Below, piece by piece: positions 36,406-50,175 of a stretch of 64,000 nt of DNA (positions are counted from its first letter, which is position 1; the number at the start of each line of letters is the position of its first letter). Below the pieces are notes generated by a model. That model was not told where the DNA came from. It made no database searches and saw nothing but the letters and a program-made list of their open reading frames with translations. Where the stretch lies: contig NC_056758.1 of NCBI RefSeq assembly GCF_018687715.1, positions 22,548,501 to 22,612,500 on the forward strand, read 5' to 3'. This DNA is from Carya illinoinensis (taxonomy: Eukaryota > Streptophyta > Magnoliopsida > Fagales > Juglandaceae). A program made the translations under genes and the position numbers.

Positions 36406-39400
36406 CAAAAAAGGAGGTTAAACTCGAAAGATTGTTGAGAGATGACTAAATCTTGTGCAACTCGATTACATCCTTTGAATCAAGCAAAAAGCTTAACGAT
36501 GCGGCAGATGGGGAACCTTAGGGGAATGTGGCACATCTTGAAGTTGAGGAAACTAAATTGTAAGGTTTATGTTTGCTTCAAATGGAAGAATGAAACAAAA
36601 GATCGGTTTCTTGTTGTAAATTCGTTCAATGCCAGAACTGAACTAGTATGGTAGAGGTGGGGTGCAAACGATGACATTACGGATAAGGAAATGGTGTGAA
36701 TGGCATGGGCTAGGGGCGGACTTGTCGCAATGCACAAGAAGGAGAACTTAGGTCGGATTGGCGGTGATTTCAGAATTATTCACATGGCCTTTCTTTTATT
36801 GACAGGTTTTGGATCTAGCCTAATCTTCTAAGTCAATCTTAGAATGATGAGAAACAACAAAGAAAGCAATAAGATCCGTATAAACAATGTTATAAAGAAC
36901 TAAAAAGAAAAGTAGGCCCAAAACATTGTTGAGAGATTACTAATCTTGTGTAAGTCAATTACTTCCCTTAATTCAACCTAAAGGGATAACCACGGGTAGA
37001 TGGGGAACGTTAGAGGCGTGTGGCAGTTGTTGGACCTGAGGGAAACTAAATGTAAGGTTTATGTGGGCGTCCAAAGCGAGGAATGAAACAATAGACGAGT
37101 TTCCTTGTGTAAATTGGTCCAGTGCAAGAACTAAACAAGTATGGTCAAGGTGGGGTGTAAACGTTGAAATTTTCCTTATGAAAATGGTCTAAAAGGCTTC
37201 GTGTAGGGGCCAACTTGTTGCAACGGCCATGAAGGATCGCCTTGGTACCGATTGGCGGTGATTCGAGCATTATCGACATGGAAGTGTGTCATGTCTTTGA
37301 TAAATCCTAATCATCTAATTGAATCTTAGAATGTTGGAAACGACAAGAAAATCATTATGATCAGAATGAAAAAAATGGTTATGAAGAACAAAAAAGGAGG
37401 TTAAACTCGAAAGATTGTTGAGAGATGACTAAATCTTGTGCAACTCGATTACATCCTTTGAATCAAGCTAAATGCTTAACGATGCGGCAGATGGGGAACC
37501 TTAGGGGAATGTGGCACATCTTGAAGTTGAGGAAACTAAATTGTAAGGTTTATGTTTGCTTCAAATGGAAGAATGAAACAAAAGATTGGTTTCTTGTTGT
37601 AAATTCGTTCAATGCCAGAACTGAACTAGTATGGTAGAGGTGGGGTGCAAACGATGACATTACGGATGAGGAAATGGTGGGAATGGCATGGGCTAGGGGT
37701 GGACTTGTTGCAATGCACAAGAAGGAGAACTTAGGTCGGATTGGCGGTGATTTCAGCATTATTCACATGGCCTTTCTTTTATTGGTAGGTTTTGGATCCA
37801 GCCGAAGCTTCTAAGTCAAATTTAGAATGATGAGAAACAACAAAGAAAGTAATAAGATCCGTATAAAAAATGTTATAAAGAACTAAAAAGAAAAGTAGGC
37901 CCAAAACATTGTTGAGAGATTACAAATCTTGTGTAAGTCAATTACTTCCCTTAATTCAACCTAAAGGGATAACCACGGGTAGATGGGGAACGTTAGAGGC
38001 GTGTGGCAGTTGTTGGACCTGAGGGAAACTAAATGTAAGGTTTATGTGGGCGTCCAAAGCGAGGAATGAAACAATAGACGAGTTTCCTTGTGTAAATTGG
38101 TCCAGTGCAAGAACTAAACAAGTATGGTCAAGGTGGGGGTGTAAACGTTGAAATTTTCTTGATAAAAACGGTCTAAAAGGCTTCGGGTAGGGGCCAACTT
38201 GTTGCAACGGCTAGGAAGGATCGCCTTGGTGCCGATTGGCGGTGATTCGAGCATTATCGACATGGAAGTGTGTCATGTCTTTGATAAATCCTAATCATCT
38301 AATTGAATCTTAGAATGTTGGAAACGACAAGAAAATCATTATGATCAGAATGAAAAAAATGGTTATGAAGAACAAAAAAGGAGGTTAAACTCGAAAGATT
38401 GTTGAGAGATGACTAAATCTTGTGCAACTCGATTACATCCTTTGAATCAAGCTAAATGCTTAACGATGCGGCAGATGGGGAACCTTAGGGGAATGTGGCA
38501 CATCTTGAAGTTGAGGAAACTAAATTGTAAGGTTTATGTTTGCTTCAAATGGAAGAATGAAACAAAAGATCGGTTTCTTGTTGTAAATTCGTTCAATGCC
38601 AGAACTGAACTAGTATGGTAGAGGTGGGGTGCAAACGATGACATTACGGATAAGGAAATGGTGTGAATGGCATGGGCTAGGGGCGGACTTGTCGCAATGC
38701 ACAAGAAGGAGAACTTAGGTCGGATTGGCGGTGATTTCAGAATTATTCACATGGCCTTTCTTTTATTGACAGGTTTTGGATCTAGCCTAATCTTCTAAGT
38801 CAATCTTAGAATGATGAGAAACAACAAAGAAAGCAATAAGATCCGTATAAACAATGTTATAAAGAACTAAAAAGAAAAGTAGGCCCAAAACATTGTTGAG
38901 AGATTACTAATCTTGTGTAAGTCAATTACTTCCCTTAATTCAACCTAAAGGGATAACCACGGGTAGATGGGGAACGTTAGAGGCGTGTGGCAGTTGTTGG
39001 ACCTGAGGGAAACTAAATGTAAGGTTTATGTGGGCGTCCAAAGCGAGGAATGAAACAATAGACGAGTTTCCTTGTGTAAATTGGTCCAGTGCAAGAACTA
39101 AACAAGTATGGTCAAGGTGGGGTGTAAACGTTGAAATTTTCCTTATGAAAACGGTCTAAAAGGCTTCGTGTAGGGGCCAACTTGTTGCAACGGCCATGAA
39201 GGATCGCCTTGGTACCGATTGGCGGTGATTCGAGCATTATCGACATGGAAGTGTGTCATGTCTTTGATAAATCCTAATCATCTAATTGAATCTTAGAATG
39301 TTGGAAACGACAAGAAAATCATTATGATCAGAATGAAAAAAATGGTTATGAAGAACAAAAAAGGAGGTTAAACTCGAAAGATTGTTGAGAGATGACTAAA

Positions 39401-42306
39401 TCTTGTGCAACTCGATTACATCCTTTGAATCAAGCTAAATGCTTAACGATGCGGCAGATGGGGAACCTTAGGGGAATGTGGCACATCTTGAAGTTGAGGA
39501 AACTAAATTGTAAGGTTTATGTTTGCTTCAAATGGAAGAATGAAACAAAAGATTGGTTTCTTGTTGTAAATTCGTTCAATGCCAGAACTGAACTAGTATG
39601 GTAGAGGTGGGGTGCAAACGATGACATTACGGATGAGGAAATGGTGGGAATGGCATGGGCTAGGGGTGGACTTGTTGCAATGCACAAGAAGGAGAACTTA
39701 GGTCGGATTGGCGGTGATTTCAGCATTATTCACATGGCCTTTCTTTTATTGGTAGGTTTTGGATCCAGCCGAAGCTTCTAAGTCAAATTTAGAATGATGA
39801 GAAACAACAAAGAAAGTAATAAGATCCGTATAAAAAATGTTATAAAGAACTAAAAAGAAAAGTAGGCCCAAAACATTGTTGAGAGATTACAAATCTTGTG
39901 TAAGTCAATTACTTCCCTTAATTCAACCTAAAGGGATAACCACGGGTAGATGGGGAACGTTAGAGGCGTGTGGCAGTTGTTGGACCTGAGGGAAACTAAA
40001 TGTAAGGTTTATGTGGGCGTCCAAAGCGAGGAATGAAACAATAGACGAGTTTCCTTGTGTAAATTGGTCCAGTGCAAGAACTAAACAAGTATGGTCAAGG
40101 TGGGGGTGTAAACGTTGAAATTTTCTTGATAAAAACGGTCTAAAAGGCTTCGGGTAGGGGCCAACTTGTTGCAACGGCCAGGAAGGATCGCCTTGGTGCC
40201 GATTGGCGGTGATTCGAGCATTATCGACATGGAAGTGTGTCATGTCTTTGATAAATCCTAATCATCTAATTGAATCTTAGAATGTTGGAAACGACAAGAA
40301 AATCATTATGAGCAGAATGAAAAAAATGGTTATGAAGAACAAAAAAGGAGGTTAAACTCGAAAGATTGTTGAGAGATGACTAAATCTTGTGCAACTCGAT
40401 TACATCCTTTGAATCAAGCTAAATGCTTAACGATGCGGCAGATGGGGAACCTTAGGGGAATGTGGCACATCTTGAAGTTGAGGAAACTAAATTGTAAGGT
40501 TTATGTTTGCTTCAAATCGAAGAATGAAACAAAAGATCGGTTTCTTGTTGTAAATTCGTTCAATGCCAGAACTGAACTAGTATGGTAGAGGTGGGGTGCA
40601 AACGATGACATTACGGATAAGGAAATGGTGTGAATGGCATGGGCTAGGGGCGGACTTGTCGCAATGCACAAGAAGGAGAACTTAGGTCGGATTGGCGGTG
40701 ATTTCAGAATTATTCACATGGCCTTTCTTTTATTGACAGGTTTTGGATCTAGCCTAATCTTCTAAGTCAATCTTAGAATGATGAGAAACAACAAAGAAAG
40801 CAATAAGATCCGTATAAACAATGTTATAAAGAACTAAAAAGAAAAGTAGGCCCAAAACATTGTTGAGAGATTACTAATCTTGTGTAAGTCAATTACTTCC
40901 CTTAATTCAACCTAAAGGGATAACCACGGGTAGATGGGGAACGTTAGAGGCGTGTGGCAGTTGTTGGACCTGAGGGAAACTAAATGTAAGGTTTATGTGG
41001 GCGTCCAAAGCGAGGAATGAAACAATAGACGAGTTTCCTTGTGTAAATTGGTCCAGTGCAAGAACTAAACAAGTATGGTCAAGGTGGGGTGTAAACGTTG
41101 AAATTTTCCTTATGAAAACGGTCTAAAAGGCTTCGTGTAGGGGCCAACTTGTTGCAACGGCCATGAAGGATCGCCTTGGTACCGATTGGCGGTGATTCGA
41201 GCATTATCGACATGGAAGTGTGTCATGTCTTTGATAAATCCTAATCATCTAATTGAATCTTAGAATGTTGGAAACGACAAGAAAATCATTATGATCAGAA
41301 TGAAAAAAATGGTTATGAAGAACAAAAAAGGAGGTTAAACTCGAAAGATTGTTGAGAGATGACTAAATCTTGTGCAACTCGATTACATCCTTTGAATCAA
41401 GCTAAATGCTTAACGATGCGGCAGATGGGGAACCTTAGGGGAATGTGGCACATCTTGAAGTTGAGGAAACTAAATTGTAAGGTTTATGTTTGCTTCAAAT
41501 GGAAGAATGAAACAAAAGATTGGTTTCTTGTTGTAAATTCGTTCAATGCCAGAACTGAACTAGTATGGTAGAGGTGGGGTGCAAACGATGACATTACGGA
41601 TGAGGAAATGGTGGGAATGGCATGGGCTAGGGGTGGACTTGTTGCAATGCACAAGAAGGAGAACTTAGGTCGGATTGGCGGTGATTTCAGCATTATTCAC
41701 ATGGCCTTTCTTTTATTGGTAGGTTTTGGATCCAGCCGAAGCTTCTAAGTCAAATTTAGAATGATGAGAAACAACAAAGAAAGTAATAAGATCCGTATAA
41801 AAAATGTTATAAAGAACTAAAAAGAAAAGTAGGCCCAAAACATTGTTGAGAGATTACAAATCTTGTGTAAGTCAATTACTTCCCTTAATTCAACCTAAAG
41901 GGATAACCACGGGTAGATGGGGAACGTTAGAGGCGTGTGGCAGTTGTTGGACCTGAGGGAAACTAAATGTAAGGTTTATGTGGGCGTCCAAAGCGAGGAA
42001 TGAAACAATAGACGAGTTTCCTTGTGTAAATTGGTCCAGTGCAAGAACTAAACAAGTATGGTCAAGGTGGGGGTGTAAACGTTGAAATTTTCTTGATAAA
42101 AACGGTCTAAAAGGCTTCGGGTAGGGGCCAACTTGTTGCAACGGCCAGGAAGGATCGCCTTGGTGCCGATTGGCGGTGATTCGAGCATTATCGACATGGA
42201 AGTGTGTCATGTCTTTGATAAATCCTAATCATCTAATTGAATCTTAGAATGTTGGAAACGACAAGAAAATCATTATGAGCAGAATGAAAAAAATGGTTAT
42301 GAAGAA
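36406..42306 (+). repeat. Three copies of a 1,967-bp pair with a type-1 patch (units 38-43)
   Basis: The pairs are 36406-38372, 38373-40339 and 40340-42306. In each, the first unit has a B2/B1 recombinant (983 bp) and the second an A1-start/A2-end half followed by B1. Pairs 2 and 3 share C at 39152 and 41119 (GAAAACGGTC) and G at 40312 and 42279 (TATGAGCAG). The first units differ among themselves: GCAAAAAGCTT with TGG in unit 38, TGG in unit 40, TCG in unit 42. Unit 39 has a private T at 38212. Confidence 0.87.
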
Positions 42307-45257
42307 CAAAAAAGGAGGTTAAACTCGAAAGATTGTTGAGAGATGACTAAATCTTGTGCAACTCGATTACATCCTTTGAATCAAGCTAAATGCTTAACGA
42401 TGCGGCAGATGGGGAACCTTAGGGGAATGTGGCACATCTTGAAGTTGAGGAAACTAAATTGTAAGGTTTATGTTTGCTTCAAATCGAAGAATGAAACAAA
42501 AGATCGGTTTCTTGTTGTAAATTCGTTCAATGCCAGAACTGAACTAGTATGGTAGAGGTGGGGTGCAAACGATGACATTACGGATAAGGAAATGGTGTGA
42601 ATGGCATGGGCTAGGGGCGGACTTGTCGCAATGCACAAGAAGGAGAACTTAGGTCGGATTGGCGGTGATTTCAGAATTATTCACATGGCCTTTCTTTTAT
42701 TGACAGGTTTTGGATCTAGCCTAATCTTCTAAGTCAATCTTAGAATGATGAGAAACAACAAAGAAAGCAATAAGATCCGTATAAACAATGTTATAAAGAA
42801 CTAAAAAGAAAAGTAGGCCCAAAACATTGTTGAGAGATTACTAATCTTGTGTAAGTCAATTACTTCCCTTAATTCAACCTAAAGGGATAACCACGGGTAG
42901 ATGGGGAACGTTAGAGGCGTGTGGCAGTTGTTGGACCTGAGGGAAACTAAATGTAAGGTTTATGTGGGCGTCCAAAGCGAGGAATGAAACAATAGACGAG
43001 TTTCCTTGTGTAAATTGGTCCAGTGCAAGAACTAAACAAGTATGGTCAAGGTGGGGTGTAAACGTTGAAATTTTCCTTATGAAAATGGTCTAAAAGGCTT
43101 CGTGTAGGGGCCAACTTGTTGCAACGGCCAGGAAGGATCGCCTTGGTGCCGATTGGCGGTGATTCGAGCATTATCGACATGGAAGTGTGTCATGTCTTTG
43201 ATAAATCCTAATCATCTAATTGAATCTTAGAATGTTGGAAACGACAAGAAAATCATTATGATCAGAATGAAAAAAATGGTTATGAAGAACAAAAAAGGAG
43301 GTTAAACTCGAAAGATTGTTGAGAGATGACTAAATCTTGTGCAACTCGATTACATCCTTTGAATCAAGCAAAAAGCTTAACGATGCGGCAGATGGGGAAC
43401 CTTAGGGGAATGTGGCACATCTTGAAGTTGAGGAAACTAAATTGTAAGGTTTATGTTTGCTTCAAATGGAATAATGAAACAAAAGATCGGTTTCTTGTTG
43501 TAAATTCGTTCAATGCCAGAACTGAACTAGTATGGTAGAGGTGGGGTGCAAACGATGACATTACGGATAAGGAAATGGTGTGAATGGCATGGGCTAGGGG
43601 CGGACTTGTCGCAATGCACAAGAAGGAGAACTTAGGTCGGATTGGCGGTGATTTCAGAATTATTCACATGGCCTTTCTTTTATTGGTAGGTTTTGGATCT
43701 AGCCTAAGCTTCTAAGTCAATCTTAGAATGATGAGAAACAACAAAGAAAGCAATAAGATCCGTATAAACAATGCTATAAAGAACTAAAAAGAAAAGTAGG
43801 CCCAAAACATTGTTGAGAGATTACAAATCTTGTGTAAGTCAATTACTTCCCTTAATTCAACCTAAAGGGATAACCACGGGTAGATGGGGAACGTTAGAGG
43901 CGTGTGGCAGTTGTTGGACCTGAGGGAAACTAAATGTAAGGTTTATGTGGGCGTCCAAAGCGAGGAATGAAACAATAGACGAGTTTCCTTGTGTAAATTG
44001 GTCCAGTGCAAGAACTAAACAAGCATCGTCAAGGTGGGGGTGTAAACGTTGAAATTTTCTTGATAAAAACGGTCTAAAAGGCTTCGGGTAGGGGCCAACT
44101 TGTTGCAACGGCCAGGAAGGATCGCCTTGGTGCCGATTGGCGGTGATTCGAGCATTATCGACATGGAAGTGTGTCATGTCTTTGATAAATCCTAATCATC
44201 TAATTGAATCTTAGAATGTTGGAAACGACAAGAAAATCATTATGATCAGAATGAAAAAAATGGTTATGAAGAACAAAAAAGGAGGTTAAACTCGAAAGAT
44301 TGTTGAGAGATGACTAAATCTTGTGCAACTCGATTACATCCTTTGAATCAAGCTAAATGCTTAACGATGCGGCAGATGGGGAACCTTAGGGGAATGTGGC
44401 ACATCTTGAAGTTGAGGAAACTAAATTGTAAGGTTTATGTTTGCTTCAAATCGAAGAATGAAACAAAAGATCGGTTTCTTGTTGTAAATTCGTTCAATGC
44501 CAGAACTGAACTAGTATGGTAGAGGTGGGGTGCAAACGATGACATTACGGATAAGGAAATGGTGTGAATGGCATGGGCTAGGGGCGGACTTGTCGCAATG
44601 CACAAGAAGGAGAACTTAGGTCGGATTGGCAGTGATTTCAGAATTATTCACATGGCCTTTCTTTTATTGACAGGTTTTGGATCCAGCCTAATCTTCTAAG
44701 TCAATCTTAGAATGATGAGAAACAACAAAGAAAGCAATAAGATCCGTATAAACAATGTTATAAAGAACTAAAAAGAAAAGTAGGCCCAAAACATTGTTGA
44801 GAGATTACTAATCTTGTGTAAGTCAATTACTTCCCTTAATTCAACCTAAAGGGATAACCACGGGTAGATGGGGAACGTTAGAGGCGTGTGGCAGTTGTTG
44901 GACCTGAGGGAAACTAAATGTAAGGTTTATGTGGGCGTCCAAAGCGAGGAATGAAACAATAGACGAGTTTCCTTGTGTAAATTGGTCCAGTGCAAGAACT
45001 AAACAAGTATGGTCAAGGTGGGGTGTAAACGTTGAAATTTTCCTTATGAAAATGGTCTAAAAGGCTTCGTGTAGGGGCCAACTTGTTGCAACGGCCATGA
45101 AGGATCGCCTTGGGGTAGATTGGCGGTGATTCGAGCATTATCGACATGGAAGTGTGTCATGTCTTTGATAAAGCCAAATCATCTAATTCAATCTTAAAAT
45201 GTTGGAAAACGACAAGAAAATCAATATGATCAAAATGAAGGAAATGGTTACGAAGAA
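42307..45257 (+). repeat. Units 44-46: recombinant border units
   Basis: Unit 44 (42307-43289, 983 bp) has a shorter B2 patch that ends before GCCAGGAAGG. Unit 45 (43290-44273) mixes A2-like GCAAAAAGCTT and TTGGTAGG with A1 sequence, has private T at 43472 (GGAATAATG) and C at 43774 (AATGCTATAA), and B1 with AAGCATCGTC (C at 44024). Unit 46 (44274-45257) is A1(TCG) with a complete B2, except for four changed bases at 45114-45117. Every A1 half from unit 46 to the right edge carries TCG. Confidence 0.83.
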
Positions 45258-48200
45258 CAAAAAAGGAGGTTAAACTCGAAACAATGCTGAGAGATGACTA
45301 AATCTTGTGCAACTCGATTACATCCTTTGAATCAAGCAAAAAGCTTAACAATGCGGTATATGGGGAACCTTAGGGGAATGTGGCACTTCTTGAAGTTGAG
45401 GAAACTAAATTGTAAGGTTTATGTTTGCTTCAAATCGAAGAATGAAACAAAAGATCGGTTTCTTGTTGTAAATTCGTTCAATGCCAGAACTGAACTAGTA
45501 TGGTAGAGGTGGGGTGCAAACGATGACATTACGGATAAGGAAATGGTGTGAATGGCATGGGCTAGGGGCGGACTTGTCGCAATGCACAAGAAGGAGAACT
45601 TAGGTCGGATTGGCAGTGATTTCAGAATTATTCACATGGCCTTTCTTTTATTGACAGGTTTTGGATCCAGCCTAATCTTCTAAGTCAATCTTAGAATGAT
45701 GAGAAACAACAAAGAAAGCAATAAGATCCGTATAAACAATGTTATAAAGAACTAAAAAGAAAAGTAGGCCCAAAACATTGTTGAGAGATTACTAATCTTG
45801 TGTAAGTCAATTACTTCCCTTAATTCAACCTAAAGGGATAACCACGGGTAGATGGGGAACGTTAGAGGCGTGTGGCAGTTGTTGGACCTGAGGGAAACTA
45901 AATGTAAGGTTTATGTGGGCGTCCAAAGCGAGGAATGAAACAATAGACGAGTTTCCTTGTGTAAATTGGTCCAGTGCAAGAACTAAACAAGTATGGTCAA
46001 GGTGGGGTGTAAACGTTGAAATTTTCTTGATAAAAACGGTCTAAAAGGCTTCGGGTAGGGGCCAACTTGTTGCAACGGCCAGGAAGGATCGCCTTGGTGC
46101 CGATTGGCGGTGATTCGAGCATTATCGACGTGGAAGTGTGTCATGTCTTTGATAAATCCTAATCATCTAATTGAATCTTAGAATGTTGGAAACGACAAGA
46201 AAATCATTATGATCAGAATGAAAAAAATGGTTATGAAGAACAAAAAAGGAGGTTAAACTCGAAAGATTGTAGAGAGATGACTAAATCTTGTGCAACTCGA
46301 TTACATCCTTTGAATCAAGCTAAATGCTTAACGATGCGGCAGATGGGGAACCTTAGGGGAATGTGGCACATCTTGAAGTTGAGGAAACTAAATTGTAAGG
46401 TTTATGTTTGCTTCAAATCGAAGAATGAAACAAAAGATCGGTTTCTTGTTGTAAATTCGTTCAATGCCAGAACTGAACTAGTATGGTAGAGGTGGGGTGC
46501 AAACGATGACATTACGGATAAGGAAATGGTGTGAATGGCATGGGCTAGGGGCGGACTTGTCGCAATGCACAAGAAGGAGAACTTAGGTCGGATTGGCGGT
46601 GATTTCAGAATTATTCACATGGCCTTTCTTTTATTGACAGGTTTTGGATCTAGCCTAATCTTCTAAGTCAATCTTAGAATGATGAGAAACAACAAAGAAA
46701 GCAATAAGATCCGTATAAACAATGTTATAAAGAACTAAAAAGAAAAGTAGGCCCAAAACATTGTTGAGAGATTACAAATCTTGTGTAAGTCAATTACTTC
46801 CCTTAATTCAACCTAAAGGGATAACCACGGGTAGATGGGGAACGTTAGAGGCGTGTGGCAGTTGTTGGACCTGAGGGAAACTAAATGTAAGGTTTATGTG
46901 GGCGTCCAAAGCGAGGAATGAAACAATAGACGAGTTTCCTTGTGTAAATTGGTCCAGTGCAAGAACTAAACAAGCATCGTCAAGGTGGGGGTGTAAACGT
47001 TGAAATTTTCTTGATAAAAACGGTCTAAAAGGCTTCGGGTAGGGGCCAACTTGTTGCAACGGCCAGGAAGGATCGCCTTGGTGCCGATTGGCGGTGATTC
47101 GAGCATTATCGACATGGAAGTGTGTCATGTCTTTGATAAATCCTAATCATCTAATTGAATCTTAGAATGTTGGGAACGACAAGAAAATCATTATGATCAG
47201 AATGAAGGAAATGGTTATGAAGAACAAAAAAGGAGGTTAAACTCGAAAGATTGTTGAGAGATGACTAAATCTTGTGCAACTCGATTACATCCTTTGAATC
47301 AAGCTAAATGCTTAACGATGCGGCAGATGGGGAACCTTAGGGGAATGTGGCACATCTTGAAGTTGAGGAAACTAAATTGTAAGGTTTATGTTTGCTTCAA
47401 ATCGAAGAATGAAACAAAAGATCGGTTTCTTGTTGTAAATTCGTTCAATGCCAGAACTGAACTAGTATGGTAGAGGTGGGGTGCAAACGATGACATTACG
47501 GATAAGGAAATGGTGTGAATGGCATGGGCTAGGGGCGGACTTGTCGCAATGCACAAGAAGGAGAACTTAGGTCGGATTGGCAGTGATTTCAGAATTATTC
47601 ACATGGCCTTTCTTTTATTGACAGGTTTTGGATCCAGCCTAATCTTCTAAGTCAATCTTAGAATGATGAGAAACAACAAAGAAAGCAATAAGATCCGTAT
47701 AAACAATGTTATAAAGAACTAAAAAGAAAAGTAGGCCCAAAACATTGTTGAGAGATTACTAATCTTGTGTAAGTCAATTACTTCCCTTAATTCAACCTAA
47801 AGGGATAACCACGGGTAGATGGGGAACGTTAGAGGCGTGTGGCAGTTGTTGGACCTGAGGGAAACTAAATGTAAGGTTTATGTGGGCGTCCAAAGCGAGG
47901 AATGAAACAATAGACGAGTTTCCTTGTGTAAATTGGTCCAGTGCAAGAACTAAACAAGTATGGTCAAGGTGGGGTGTAAACGTTGAAATTTTCTTGATAA
48001 AAACGGTCTAAAAGGCTTCGGGTAGGGGCCAACTTGTTGCAACGGCCAGGAAGGATCGCCTTGGTGCCGATTGGCGGTGATTCGAGCATTATCGACATGG
48101 AAGTGTGTCATGTCTTTGATAAATCCTAATCATCTAATTGAATCTTAGAATGTTGGAAACGACAAGAAAATCATTATGATCAGAATGAAAAAAATGGTTA

Positions 48201-49191
48201 TGAAGAACAAAAAAGGAGGTTAAACTCGAAAGATTGTAGAGAGATGACTAAATCTTGTGCAACTCGATTACATCCTTTGAATCAAGCTAAATGCTTAACG
48301 ATGCGGCAGATGGGGAACCTTAGGGGAATGTGGCACATCTTGAAGTTGAGGAAACTAAATTGTAAGGTTTATGTTTGCTTCAAATCGAAGAATGAAACAA
48401 AAGATCGGTTTCTTGTTGTAAATTCGTTCAATGCCAGAACTGAACTAGTATGGTAGAGGTGGGGTGCAAACGATGACATTACGGATAAGGAAATGGTGTG
48501 AATGGCATGGGCTAGGGGCGGACTTGTCGCAATGCACAAGAAGGAGAACTTAGGTCGGATTGGCGGTGATTTCAGAATTATTCACATGGCCTTTCTTTTA
48601 TTGACAGGTTTTGGATCTAGCCTAATCTTCTAAGTCAATCTTAGAATGATGAGAAACAACAAAGAAAGCAATAAGATCCGTATAAACAATGTTATAAAGA
48701 ACTAAAAAGAAAAGTAGGCCCAAAACATTGTTGAGAGATTACAAATCTTGTGTAAGTCAATTACTTCCCTTAATTCAACCTAAAGGGATAACCACGGGTA
48801 GATGGGGAACGTTAGAGGCGTGTGGCAGTTGTTGGACCTGAGGGAAACTAAATGTAAGGTTTATGTGGGCGTCCAAAGCGAGGAATGAAACAATAGACGA
48901 GTTTCCTTGTGTAAATTGGTCCAGTGCAAGAACTAAACAAGCATCGTCAAGGTGGGGGTGTAAACGTTGAAATTTTCTTGATAAAAACGGTCTAAAAGGC
49001 TTCGGGTAGGGGCCAACTTGTTGCAACGGCCAGGAAGGATCGCCTTGGTGCCGATTGGCGGTGATTCGAGCATTATCGACATGGAAGTGTGTCATGTCTT
49101 TGATAAATCCTAATCATCTAATTGAATCTTAGAATGTTGGAAACGACAAGAAAATCATTATGATCAGAATGAAAAAAATGGTTATGAAGAA
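45258..49191 (+). repeat. Two copies of a 1,967-bp pair (units 47-48, 49-50)
   Basis: In each pair the first unit has a 983-bp form in which only the four-G run of B2 remains, followed by B1 sequence. The second unit starts with ATTGTAGAGAG (A at 46271 and 48238) and has AAGCATCGTC in B (C at 46975 and 48942). Unit 47 has an A2 start joined to an A1 end, while unit 49 has A1 throughout, so the copies differ on that side. Private bases are G at 46130 and G at 47174. Confidence 0.85.
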
Positions 49192-50175
49192 CAAAAAAGG
49201 AGGTTAAACTCGAAAGATTGTTGAGAGATGACTAAATCTTGTGCAACTCGATTACATCCTTTGAATCAAGCTAAATGCTTAACGATGCGGCAGATGGGGA
49301 ACCTTAGGGGAATGTGGCACATCTTGAAGTTGAGGAAACTAAATTGTAAGGTTTATGTTTGCTTCAAATCGAAGAATGAAACAAAAGATCGGTTTCTTGT
49401 TGTAAATTCGTTCAATGCCAGAACTGAACTAGTATGGTAGAGGTGGGGTGCAAACGATGACATTACGGATAAGGAAATGGTGTGAATGGCATGGGCTAGG
49501 GGCGGACTTGTCGCAATGCACAAGAAGGAGAACTTAGGTCGGATTGGCAGTGATTTCAGAATTATTCACATGGCCTTTCTTTTATTGACAGGTTTTGGAT
49601 CCAGCCTAATCTTCTAAGTCAATCTTAGAATGATGAGAAACAACAAAGAAAGCAATAAGATCCGTATAAACAATGTTATAAAGAACTAAAAAGAAAAGTA
49701 GGCCCAAAACATTGTTGAGAGATTACTAATCTTGTGTAAGTCAATTACTTCCCTTAATTCAACCTAAAGGGATAACCACGGGTAGATGGGGAACGTTAGA
49801 GGCGTGTGGCAGTTGTTGGACCTGAGGGAAACTAAATGTAAGGTTTATGTGGGCGTCCAAAGCGAGGAATGAAACAATAGACGAGTTTCCTTGTGTAAAT
49901 TGGTCCAGTGCAAGAACTAAACAAGTATGGTCAAGGTGGGGTGTAAACGTTGAAATTTTCCTTATGAAAATGGTCTAAAAGGCTTCGTGCAGGGGCCAAC
50001 TTGTTGCAACGGCCATGAAGGATCGCCTTGGTACCGATTGGCGGTGATTCGAGCATTATCGACATGGAAGTGTGTCATGTCTTTGATAAAGCCAAATCAT
50101 CTAATTCAATCTTAAAATGTTGGAAAACGACAAGAAAATCAATATGATCAAAATGAAGGAAATGGTTACGAAGAA
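49192..50175 (+). repeat. Unit 51: A1(TCG)-B2
   Basis: A single 984-bp unit with a complete B2, followed as usual by an A2 start. It has a private C at 49990 (CTTCGTGCAGG). Confidence 0.84.
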
